Source: an uncultured Streptococcus sp.
GTDB lineage: Bacteria > Bacillota > Bacilli > Lactobacillales > Streptococcaceae
DNA length: 8,326 nucleotides
Reading direction: 5' to 3'
NCBI GenBank assembly: GCA_902470035.1
Contig: CABREZ010000064.1
Location: 1-8,326, forward strand
The notes beneath the pieces were generated by a model. The model saw only the letters and a program-made list of their open reading frames with translations, did not search any database and was not told the DNA's origin. The translations under genes and the position numbers were made by a program. Within the stretch, counting starts at the first letter, position 1. Each line of letters starts with the position of its first letter. Positions 1 through 6,200 of the stretch are shown in pieces.

Positions 1-1
1 T

Positions 2-154
2 GGTCTCGATGATGGAAAAATGCGGACTTTGGAAGATGTGGGCAAAGTCTTTAACGTGACCCGTGAACGGATCCGTCAGATCGAAGCCAAAGCCCTCCGC
101 AAACTCCGCCACCCAAGCAGAAGCAAACCATTGCGTGACTTTATAGAGGATTAA
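2..154 (+). CDS. rpoD: RNA polymerase primary sigma factor (sigma A/70), C-terminal end only
   Basis: Only the last 50 codons and the TAA stop are in the window; the gene begins upstream. The visible part is sigma region 4.2, the helix-turn-helix that contacts the -35 promoter element. It reads TLEDVGKVFNVTRERIRQIE, followed by AKALRKLRHPSRSKPLRDFIED at the C-terminus. VTRERIRQIEAKALRKLRHP is the near-invariant core of group 1 sigma factors, and the ending after it (about ten residues) is typical of RpoD/SigA rather than alternative sigma factors. The protein directs RNA polymerase to housekeeping promoters, and several with TTGACA/TATAAT-like boxes follow in this window. The TAA stop at 152-154 lies inside the left arm of a 12-bp perfect stem that opens the downstream repeat array, so gene and array are joined without a gap. 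Identification is secure from the family signature. Confidence 0.96.
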   Translation, partial: GLDDGKMRTLEDVGKVFNVTRERIRQIEAKALRKLRHPSRSKPLRDFIED

Positions 155-177
155 AAATGTCCAGTGGACATTTTTAA
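151..177 (+). terminator. Perfect 12-bp hairpin over the rpoD stop codon, possible intrinsic terminator
   Basis: Positions 151-162 pair without mismatch with 166-177 around a 3-nt AGT loop. The core is GTCC/GGAC and the outer part is A-run/T-run, so on the RNA it is a short G+C core followed by five U. It includes the TAA of rpoD. Because it is symmetric it could act in both directions. The G+C core is short, so termination is probably partial. It is also the first palindrome of the tandem array. Confidence 0.5.
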
Positions 178-378
178 CGGCCACCCAAAAATAAGAGAGT
201 GGCCCAAGTCCAGTGGACATTTTTAACGGTCGCCTAGAAATAAAAAAGCGACCTAGTTCCTGCGGACCTTTTTAACCCGAGCCAGGAAATTCAAAAGCGA
301 GGAATGTCCTGCGGATCTTTTTAACGGCCACCCAAAAATAAGAGAGTGGCCAGGTCTGGGGGACCTTTTCTAGAGCCC
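155..378. repeat. Tandem array of ~4.5 copies of a structured 49-bp unit
   Basis: Units begin at a GTCC-like tetramer: U1 159-207 (49 bp), U2 208-256 (49), U3 257-305 (49), U4 306-353 (48) and a decayed partial U5 from 354 to about 378. Each full unit has a short palindrome (GTCC-AGT-GGAC in U1 and U2; TCC-TGC-GGA in U3 and U4), then a T-run ending in TTTTTAAC. A second hairpin follows, with 6-nt arms and always a 14-nt loop: 179-184/199-204, 228-233/248-253, 277-282/297-302 and 326-331/346-351. Arm sequences differ between units but stay complementary (GGCCAC/GTGGCC against GGTCGC/GCGACC). The unit length is not a multiple of three and each frame meets stops, so it is not coding. The array separates rpoD from the SufT-like gene. 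I cannot assign it to a named repeat family. The repeat structure is directly visible; its function is unknown. Confidence 0.92.
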
Positions 379-410
379 TTTGAATTTAGGATTTGCTGTA
401 AACAAAGAAA

Positions 411-439
411 TTCTTCATGGGGTTGAACCAAATGAAGAA
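411..439 (+). promoter_or_regulatory. Stem-loop upstream of and touching the ribosome-binding site of the DUF59 gene
   Basis: TTCTTCAT at 411-418 is perfectly complementary to ATGAAGAA at 432-439. Inside it, GGTT at 421-424 mirrors AACC at 426-429, across a GG/AA internal loop (419-420 and 430-431). The 3' arm includes the first two bases of the AAGGAG ribosome-binding site (438-443). In RNA it may limit access of the ribosome to the ATG at 450. No good promoter was seen between 379 and 449, so this gene may be read from rpoD through the array. Confidence 0.4.
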
Positions 440-449
440 GGAGTGAAGA

Positions 450-779
450 ATGAGTTATACGACAGAAGAAATCGAACAAATTAAAAACCGTATTCTTGAA
501 AATCTAGAGCAGGTCATCGATCCGGAATTAGGGATTGATATTGTCAACCTTGGTTTGGTCTACGAAATTCGGTTTGATGGTGAAACTGGTGAAACAGAAA
601 TCGATATGACCCTCACCACCATGGGTTGCCCATTGGCAGACTTGCTGACGGATCAGATTTATGATGCTTTAACAGGAATGGAAGAAGTGACCAAGGTTGA
701 TGTAAAATTGGTCTGGTATCCAGCTTGGACGGTTGAAAAAATGAGCCGCTATGCACGGATTGCATTAGGAATTAAATAA
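450..779 (+). CDS. MIP18/DUF59 family (SufT/PaaD-like) iron-sulfur maturation protein
   Basis: This 109-residue cytoplasmic protein is a single MIP18/DUF59 domain. Family marks are the DPELGIDIVNLGLVYEI block at residues 24-40, with the conserved Asp-Pro-Glu, and TLTTMGCP at residues 54-61, holding the single conserved cysteine (Cys60). A YPAWTVEKMS tail block follows at residues 90-99. Relatives such as SufT help deliver Fe-S clusters to apo-proteins, and PaaD relatives serve phenylacetyl-CoA oxygenase. With no paa genes nearby, a general Fe-S carrier or maturation role is the better inference. The length is normal for the stand-alone form. AAGGAG at 438-443 lies 6 nt before the ATG and supports this start. 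The gene follows rpoD after the repeat array and is closed by a strong terminator at 789-817, so it is the last gene of that transcript. The family call is firm; the client proteins are unknown. Confidence 0.9.
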   Translation: MSYTTEEIEQIKNRILENLEQVIDPELGIDIVNLGLVYEIRFDGETGETEIDMTLTTMGCPLADLLTDQIYDALTGMEEVTKVDVKLVWYPAWTVEKMSRYARIALGIK

Positions 780-788
780 AATTGTTTT

Positions 789-817
789 AAAGGAGGAATG
801 GATGTTCCTCTTTTTTT
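789..817 (+). terminator. Rho-independent terminator after the DUF59 gene
   Basis: GAGGAA at 793-798 pairs with TTCCTC at 805-810 around a 6-nt loop. A G-T pair and A-T pairs extend the stem outward, and a run of seven T follows at 811-817. It lies 9 nt after the stop codon. Confidence 0.85.
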
Positions 818-843
818 GCGAAGATGGTTTGGATGTCAAATAG

Positions 844-878
844 TACGAATATTATATCTTCTTTTACGATTATATCTT
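844..878. repeat. Imperfect direct repeat overlapping the ABC operon -35 region
   Basis: TACG-AAT-ATTATATCTT at 844-860 is repeated as TACG-ATTATATCTT at 865-878. The identical 10-mers ATTATATCTT (851-860 and 869-878) are 18 bp apart, and the second overlaps the first two bases of the -35 box. This placement suits a regulator binding site, but chance is possible in such A+T-rich sequence. Confidence 0.5.
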
Positions 879-905
879 GCAATCACTTCTTAGTAAGGTT
901 ATAAT
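877..905 (+). promoter_or_regulatory. Sigma-A promoter of the ABC transporter operon
   Basis: TTGCAA (877-882) and TATAAT (900-905) are separated by 17 bp. The -10 box is a perfect consensus and the -35 matches 5 of 6. Transcription would start near 912, leaving a leader of about 23 nt before the ATG at 935. Confidence 0.85.
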
Positions 906-934
906 AGAATCATTATTAAATTAAGGAGAAGATT

Positions 935-1642
935 ATGAATCAGTACCCTTTGGTCTACTTAGACCATGTTCAAAAAGTGTATGGTAAGCACATTGCCTTA
1001 TATGATGTGAGTGTTAATATTCAACCGGGTCGTATCATTGGTTTGTTAGGACCAAACGGAAGTGGTAAAACAACCATCATTAAATTAGTGAATGGGCTTT
1101 TGCAACCAACTTCAGGTAATGTTTACATCCATGGTGAAGTACCGTCTGCAAGAACCAAACAAGTCGTTTCTTATTTACCAGATACAACTTATTTGGATGA
1201 GAATATGAAGATTTCAGAGACTCTTCGTTTCTTCCAAGACTTCTATAAAGATTTCAATGTGCAACGTGCCTATCAATTGTTGAACGACTTACAATTGCAC
1301 CCAGAGCAAAAGTTGAAACAACTCTCTAAAGGGAATAAAGAAAAAGTTCAATTAATTTTGGTCATGAGCCGTGAAGCGGATTTGTACATTCTTGATGAAC
1401 CAATTGGTGGAGTGGACCCTGCTGCGCGTGACTACATTCTTAGAACCATCATTCAAAATCGTCGTCCAAACTCATCAGTATTGATTTCAACCCACTTGAT
1501 TGCGGACGTTGAGCAAGTCTTGGATGAAGCACTCTTTATCAATCAAGGTCGTATTCTGTTGCATGAAAACACAACTGTTCTTCGTAACCAATACGGTAAA
1601 TCGATTGATGAGATCTTCCGTGAACAATTTAGAATGTATTAG
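935..1642 (+). CDS. ABC transporter ATP-binding protein (YtrB/BcrA-like export ATPase)
   Basis: This 235-residue nucleotide-binding subunit powers the membrane protein encoded next to it. Walker A is GPNGSGKTT (residues 39-47), Walker B is LYILDEP with Asp154 and Glu155, the D-loop is GGVDP (158-162) and the switch histidine is His187 in ISTHL. Two motifs are atypical. The Q-loop position in SYLPD carries Asp83 instead of Gln, and the signature reads LSKGN (130-134) rather than LSGGQ. Both variants occur in the Firmicutes ATPases usually paired with GntR (YtrA-type) regulators, but no such regulator lies in this window. AAGGAG at 923-928 sits 6 nt before the ATG. The stop overlaps the ribosome-binding site of the permease gene, so the two are translated together. 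The substrate cannot be read from the sequence; antimicrobial peptides, cell-envelope stress or lipid-linked compounds are possibilities by analogy. The ATPase call is firm. Confidence 0.93.
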   Translation: MNQYPLVYLDHVQKVYGKHIALYDVSVNIQPGRIIGLLGPNGSGKTTIIKLVNGLLQPTSGNVYIHGEVPSARTKQVVSYLPDTTYLDENMKISETLRFFQDFYKDFNVQRAYQLLNDLQLHPEQKLKQLSKGNKEKVQLILVMSREADLYILDEPIGGVDPAARDYILRTIIQNRRPNSSVLISTHLIADVEQVLDEALFINQGRILLHENTTVLRNQYGKSIDEIFREQFRMY

Positions 1643-1651
1643 GAGGCTCTT

Positions 1652-2452
1652 ATGTTTGGGAAATTAATGAAATATGAATTAAAAGCAACCTATAAGTGGT
1701 ATCTCATTATTTCGGGTGTGCTTGCTATTCTCGCTATTTTTGCTGGTTTATTAGCTTCTAGTGTTATTACTGGCGCAGCAAGTTATACAGCAGATACAAC
1801 CTATACGATTGTGGGAATTGTTGTTCTGGTTATTTTTGCGGGTTACATTGGGTTGACCTTGACCAACTATATCATTATTATTCGTCGTTTTTACAATAAT
1901 ATTTTTGGTCGAGAAGGTTATTTGACTTGGACTTTGCCAACTGGCTCTCATACCGTTTTACTTGCAAAAGCTACATCTGCTTTGATTTGGAGTATCTTCT
2001 GTTTTATTAGCTTGGTCCTTTCTTTGGTTATTTTCCTAGGTGTAATTGGACTTTCTCAACAACAGAATATCTTTGAGGTGCTTGGTCTACTTCTTGAACG
2101 TATTGGTGGCCCTCTGTTTTGGCAAACCTTGTTTTTCCAATTGTTAGCAACCATTTCAGGGATTTTGATGCTCTATTGTGCGATTTCTCTGGGCCAACTC
2201 TTTATTAATCATCGTGTCGTAATGGCCTTTGTCTTTGGTTTTATTCTTTGGGTTGTTCTTAGCATCATTGGAAGAATGTTTCCTACTGTGGAGTTAACCA
2301 GCCTTTCATATCTGTCAAGTGGCTATTATGATACCCTTAGCGATGTATTGGCTGTTAACTTTATTCCGGCTTATATCTATGAACTAGTGAAAATTGTAGC
2401 GATGTACTTTACAGTTCATTATGTAACAAAATTCAAATTGAACTTGCAATAA
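1652..2452 (+). CDS. ABC-2 type transporter permease, partner of the upstream ATPase
   Basis: This 266-residue integral membrane protein has about six hydrophobic segments, near residues 15-39, 51-77, 102-133, 155-184, 189-210 and 237-258. Between the second and third is a polar stretch with RRFYNNIFGREGYLTWTLP. The EGYLT-x-TLP block recurs in Firmicutes ABC-2 permeases coupled to YtrB/BcrA-like ATPases and probably forms the coupling region on the cytoplasmic side. There is no signal peptide beyond the first membrane helix. The ribosome-binding site AGGAGG at 1641-1646 overlaps the TAG of the ATPase gene, and the ATG follows 5 nt later, so translational coupling is likely. A strong terminator lies just downstream. 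Together the two genes probably make a homodimeric-ATPase exporter in the cytoplasmic membrane. The substrate is unknown. Confidence 0.88.
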   Translation: MFGKLMKYELKATYKWYLIISGVLAILAIFAGLLASSVITGAASYTADTTYTIVGIVVLVIFAGYIGLTLTNYIIIIRRFYNNIFGREGYLTWTLPTGSHTVLLAKATSALIWSIFCFISLVLSLVIFLGVIGLSQQQNIFEVLGLLLERIGGPLFWQTLFFQLLATISGILMLYCAISLGQLFINHRVVMAFVFGFILWVVLSIIGRMFPTVELTSLSYLSSGYYDTLSDVLAVNFIPAYIYELVKIVAMYFTVHYVTKFKLNLQ

Positions 2453-2457
2453 GAATG

Positions 2458-2485
2458 AAAGAGGAAGGAATTCCTCTTTTTCTTT
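2458..2485 (+). terminator. Rho-independent terminator of the ABC operon
   Basis: AAAGAGGAA (2458-2466) pairs perfectly with TTCCTCTTT (2471-2479) around a GGAA tetraloop, which fits the stable GNRA class. A T-rich tail runs to about 2486. It starts 6 nt after the permease stop. Confidence 0.92.
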
Positions 2486-2513
2486 TGCCATTTTACCCAA
2501 AAAATGATAAACT
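2485..2513 (+). promoter_or_regulatory. Probable promoter of tmRNA
   Basis: TTGCCA (2485-2490) and TAAACT (2508-2513) are separated by 17 bp, and TG one base before the -10 gives an extended -10 element (TG at 2505-2506). Transcription would start near 2520, about 9 nt before the mature tmRNA end, which RNase P would trim. An alternative -10 is TATATC at 2518-2523, but its best -35 (TTTACC, 2492-2497) is 20 bp away. Confidence 0.5.
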
Positions 2514-2528
2514 TGAGTATATCATTTT
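2501..2528. repeat. Perfect 9-bp inverted repeat abutting the tmRNA 5' end
   Basis: AAAATGATA (2501-2509) is the exact reverse complement of TATCATTTT (2520-2528), with a 10-nt spacer. The right arm ends directly at the GGGG that begins tmRNA. The symmetry spans the proposed -10 box and start site. CCC at 2496-2498 can also pair with GGG of the tmRNA end if two A bulge out. Confidence 0.75.
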
Positions 2529-2873
2529 GGGGTCGTTACGGATTCGACAGGCATTATGAGGCATATTTTGCGACTCGTGTGGCGACGTAAACGCTCAGTT
2601 AAATATAACTGCAAAAAATAACACTTCTTACGCTCTAGCTGCCTAAAAACCAGCAGGCGTGACCCGATTCGGATTGCTCGTGTCTGATGACAGGTCTTAA
2701 TTTTAGCGAGATACGATCAAACTTTGTCTAGCAGTTTGATAAGAGATTGATAGACTCGCAGTTCCTAGGCTTGAGTTATGTGTCGAGGAGCTGTTAAATC
2801 AATACATAACCTATGGTTGTAGACAAATATGTTGGCAGATGTTTGGACGTGGGTTCGATTCCCACCGGCTCCA
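2529..2873 (+). ncRNA. ssrA: Transfer-messenger RNA (tmRNA, ssrA)
   Basis: tmRNA rescues ribosomes stalled on broken messages. Charged with alanine and bound by SmpB, it enters the A site, then serves as template for a degradation tag. The 5' end GGGGTCG (2529-2535) pairs with CGGCTCC (2866-2872) to form the alanine-type acceptor stem, which has two G-U pairs. The discriminator A is 2873, and CCA is not encoded. The sequence ACGGATTCGACAGG near the 5' end is a family landmark. The T arm is GTGGG (2849-2853), loop TTCGATT, CCCAC (2861-2865). The tag frame starts at GCA 2611 and ends at TAA 2644-2646, giving AKNNTSYALAA, a form known from Streptococcus pneumoniae and close relatives. The length of 345 nt is normal. 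An intrinsic terminator follows at 2887-2911. The identification is certain; the exact 5' end is inferred from acceptor pairing. Confidence 0.97.
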
Positions 2874-2886
2874 TTTTTATATATGC

Positions 2887-2911
2887 AAACGACAAACCCT
2901 TGTCGTTTTTT
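2887..2911 (+). terminator. Rho-independent terminator of tmRNA
   Basis: AAACGACAA (2887-2895) pairs perfectly with TTGTCGTTT (2900-2908) around a 4-nt loop, and T continues to 2911. It lies 14 nt after the tmRNA 3' end. Confidence 0.9.
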
Positions 2912-2968
2912 GTTTCTTTAAAAATCTATCAAGCAATGATATCTTGTGAGCGATTCCTAAATTTTTTG

Positions 2969-2997
2969 TTGACAGGAGGGGCGCTTTTCCGTATAAT
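2969..2997 (+). promoter_or_regulatory. Consensus sigma-A promoter of tRNA-Ser
   Basis: TTGACA (2969-2974) and TATAAT (2992-2997) match the consensus at all twelve positions with the ideal 17-bp spacing. An A+T tract (2958-2968) just upstream resembles an UP element. The start would be near 3004, about 6 nt before the mature tRNA. This is the strongest-looking promoter in the window. Confidence 0.95.
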
Positions 2998-3009
2998 GGA
3001 TACTAGTTT

Positions 3010-3097
3010 GGAAGATTACTCAAGAGGCTTAAGAGGCCGTGTTGGAAACGCGGTAGGCGTGTAATAGCGTGCGTGGGTTCGAATCCCATGTCTTCCG
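3010..3097 (+). tRNA. tRNA-Ser (anticodon GGA)
   Basis: This 88-nt class II tRNA decodes UCC and UCU. The acceptor stem is GGAAGAT (3010-3016) with GTCTTCC (3090-3096), and the discriminator is G3097. The anticodon stem CCGTG/CGCGG encloses the loop TTGGAAA (3042-3048), with anticodon GGA at 3044-3046. The long variable arm GCGTG/CGTGC, with two G-U pairs, is a serine identity element. The T arm is GTGGG-TTCGAAT-CCCAT. CCA is not encoded and must be added after transcription. It stands alone between its own promoter and terminator. Confidence 0.97.
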
Positions 3098-3107
3098 TAT
3101 AAGAAAG

Positions 3108-3136
3108 AAAAGCAGATTTATCGATCTGTTTTTTTT
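3108..3136 (+). terminator. Rho-independent terminator after tRNA-Ser
   Basis: AAAAGCAGAT (3108-3117) pairs with ATCTGTTTTT (3124-3133), with one G-T pair and a 6-nt loop. The T-run continues to 3136. It starts 11 nt after the tRNA. Confidence 0.88.
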
Positions 3137-3164
3137 GTTAGGCAGGATTAGCAATGGGTAAGAG

Positions 3165-3193
3165 TGTCTTCTTTGTCGGATTTCCTGTATAAT
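3165..3193 (+). promoter_or_regulatory. Probable dnaE promoter (strong -10, weak -35)
   Basis: TATAAT at 3188-3193 is a perfect -10. At 17-bp spacing the -35 would be TGTCTT (3165-3170), a poor match. The start would be near 3200, giving a leader of about 26 nt before the GTG. Because a terminator lies upstream, dnaE needs a promoter in this gap. Confidence 0.6.
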
Positions 3194-3225
3194 AGAAGGA
3201 AAGAACGGACGAAAAGGAGTGCAAG

Positions 3226-6200
3226 GTGATTACACAACTGGACACAAAATCGGTTTATACCTTTATGGACAGTTTAGTCTCTATTCGAGACTATATTCAG
3301 CGTGCCAAAGAAATGGGTTACCAACAAATTGGTCTCATGGACATAGATAATTTATATGGGGGCTACGAGTTTTTAGAAGAGTGTCAAAAAGCTGGTATGG
3401 GGGCTGTCCTAGGTCTTGATTTGGAGGTCGAGTTACCAGCTGGGCCTTTGTCTATCCGTTTGATTGCATTAGGAACCAAAGGCTATAAACATTTAATCAA
3501 GATTTCTAGCATGAAAATGATGGGGACAACAGACTGGTCGGCTTTCCAACACTTTTTGGAGGATATAGCCATCGTCGTTCCCTATTTTGAAGGGATTGAG
3601 TATTTAGACTTGCGCCAAGACTTTGCGATTGGTGTCTTTCCGGATACTCCAGCGAAACAGGTTTCTCGTCCTGTTTTCCCACTCCATACGGTACGCTATT
3701 TTTCTACGAGTGATTTGGAGAGTCTTCAGATGCTCCACGCTATTCGTAATAATTGCAGTCTGAAGGAAGTAGGAGCTGTTGACACTTCTATGATGTTCCT
3801 GCCACCAGAAGAGTTGGAGAGGGCCTTTGCTCATAATTATCCAGATAGTATTGTCTATCTAGAGAAGACCCTTGCGGCTGTTCATTATGAGATTGATACG
3901 CAATTGAAGCTTCCCCGTTTTAATCCGGAGAAGCCTGCTGTCGAGGAATTACGTGAATTGTCTGAAGAAGGTTTGAGAAGCAAGGGGCTGGACCAGACGG
4001 TTTACCAAGAGCGTTTGCGTCATGAATTAGCTGTCATCCATCAGATGGGCTTTGATGACTACTTCTTGATTGTCTGGGATTTATTACGGTTTGGTCGAAG
4101 TCAGGGATACTATATGGGGATGGGCCGTGGATCAGCAGTTGGTAGTCTAGTAGCCTATGCCTTGGATATCACAGGTATTGACCCAGTCAAGAACAATCTC
4201 CTCTTTGAGCGCTTTTTGAATCTGGAACGCTATACCATGCCAGATATTGATATTGATATTCCAGATGTTTATCGTCCCAAATTTATCCAGTATGTTAAAA
4301 ATCGCTACCGCAGTCCTCATGTGGCTCAAATTGTGACCTTCTCAACTTTTGGAGCGAAACAAGCCATTCGAGATGTGTTTAAGAGATTTGGAACCCCAGA
4401 GTATGAGTTAACCAATCTTACCAAGCGGATTGGCTTACGGGACACCTTAGCCTCTGCTTATGAAAAGAATTTAGCCTTCCGTCAAGCCATCCAAAGTCGT
4501 CCAGAATACCGTAAGGGGTTTGAAATTGCGAAGAGGATTGAAGGGCAACCGCGTCAGACGTCGATTCATGCGGCAGGTGTCGTCATGAGTGGAGAAGACC
4601 TCACCAATCAAATCCCGATCAAGATGGGTGAGGAGATGAATCTGACCCAATATGATGCCCATGGTGTTGAGGCAAATGGTCTGCTCAAGATGGACTTCTT
4701 AGGACTCCGAAATTTGACCTTTGCTCAACGGATGCAGGAAGCAGTAAAGGAAAAATATCAAAAGGATATTAAGATTGAGGATATTCCTCTAGAAGATCCG
4801 GAAACGATTGCTTTGTTTGCTGCGGGAAATACCAAGGGAATCTTCCAGTTTGAGCAAACGGGTGCTATCCGTTTGCTTAGACGAGTTCAACCTAGCTGTT
4901 TTGAAGAAATTGTTGCGACGACTTCCTTGAACCGGCCAGGGGCTAGTGACTATATCGATAACTTTGTCAAACGCAAGCATGGCAAAGAGAAGGTCGATAT
5001 GATTGATCCTAGTTTGGAAGGGATTGTAGCACCAACTTATGGCATCATGCTCTATCAGGAACAAGTCATGCAGGTTGCCCAGATCTTTGCTGGCTTTAGT
5101 CTAGGAAAGGCCGATATTCTCAGACGGGCCATGGGGAAAAAGAACGTGGCAGAAATGCATCGGATGGAAGATGACTTTATCAAGGGGGCTATCGCGCTTG
5201 GGCATAGTGCAGAAAAAGCCAAGCAAGTCTTTGCCATTATGGAAAAATTTGCTGGCTATGGCTTCAACCGTTCCCATGCCTATGCCTACTCTGCCTTGGC
5301 CTTCCAATTGGCTTACTTTAAAGTCCATTATCCAGATGTCTTCTTTGACATTATGCTCAACTACTCTAGTAGTGACTATTTGACAGATGCTTTGCAATTT
5401 GATTTCCAAGTAGCTCCTTTGACCATTAATACCATTCCTTATAAGGATAAGTTCCAAGATCAGAAGATTTATCTAGGAATGAAAAATATCAAAGGTCTTC
5501 CAAAGGATCTAGCCTATTGGCTTATTGAACAACGCCCCTTTGAGAGCATTGAAGATTTTATCTTGCGCTTGCCTAGCCAATACCACAAACTTCCTCTCTT
5601 AACGCCTCTGGTAGAATTGGGCTTGTTTGACTGCTTTGAAAAGAATCGCAGAAAAGTCCTTCAAAATCTTCCCAACCTATTTGTCTTTGCGGATGAATTG
5701 GGTAGCTTATTTGGCCAGGCTAATTATTCCTGGATGGATGCTGAGGATTATAGCAAGGCCGAGAAGTATGAAATGGAGCAGAGGGTCATTGGGGTCGGTC
5801 TCAGCCCTCATCCTCTGGTGGAAATTGTAGCCGCAAGTAGCCAACCGACTCGGCCGATCGCTTCTTTAAGCGAAGGAGAACAGGCCACTATCCTAGTCGA
5901 AGTCCAATCCATACGGACCATTCGAACCAAAAATGGGGAAAATATGGCCTTTTTACAAGTTTCCGATCTCCAAAAGAAGATGGATGTCACCCTTTTCCCA
6001 GATACTTATCGCCAGTATAGTGTAAAAATAAGAGAGAAGGGCTATTACTATCTCAAGGGGAAAGTACAATCTAGAGATGGTCGTCTCCAAATGATATTGA
6101 TGGAAGCAGAAGAAGCTACCAATCAGCGTTTTTGGATTCAATTGTTTGATCACCAAGAGGACCGGGCAGTTTTAGATATTTTAAAAGCCTATCCGGGTCC

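Noticed and set aside
155..378. CRISPR-like array (regular ~49-bp period)
   Set aside because: There is no constant repeat with unrelated spacers. Both halves of each unit are related between copies, the T-run and hairpin positions are shared throughout, and no cas gene is near.
151..380. Short peptide genes in the repeat array (for example an ATG-starting MSSGHF reading)
   Set aside because: Frames end within a few codons, the 49-bp period shifts frame at every unit, and no ribosome-binding site precedes the ATG. The conserved feature is base pairing, not codons.
2813..3064. Open reading frame of 83 codons across tmRNA and tRNA-Ser
   Set aside because: It overlaps the tmRNA 3' end, its terminator, the tRNA promoter and most of the tRNA. 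The product resembles no protein and the RNA genes explain the sequence.
3010..3097. tRNA-Ser or tmRNA as an integration site for a mobile element
   Set aside because: Both are common attachment targets, but no integrase, duplicated 3' end or compositional shift is present. Ordinary housekeeping genes follow.
5101..5457. 118-codon minus-strand reading frame inside dnaE
   Set aside because: It is fully covered by conserved polymerase motifs on the + strand, with no ribosome-binding site or promoter of its own. The same holds for the other antisense frames in dnaE, pfkA, pyk and the permease gene.
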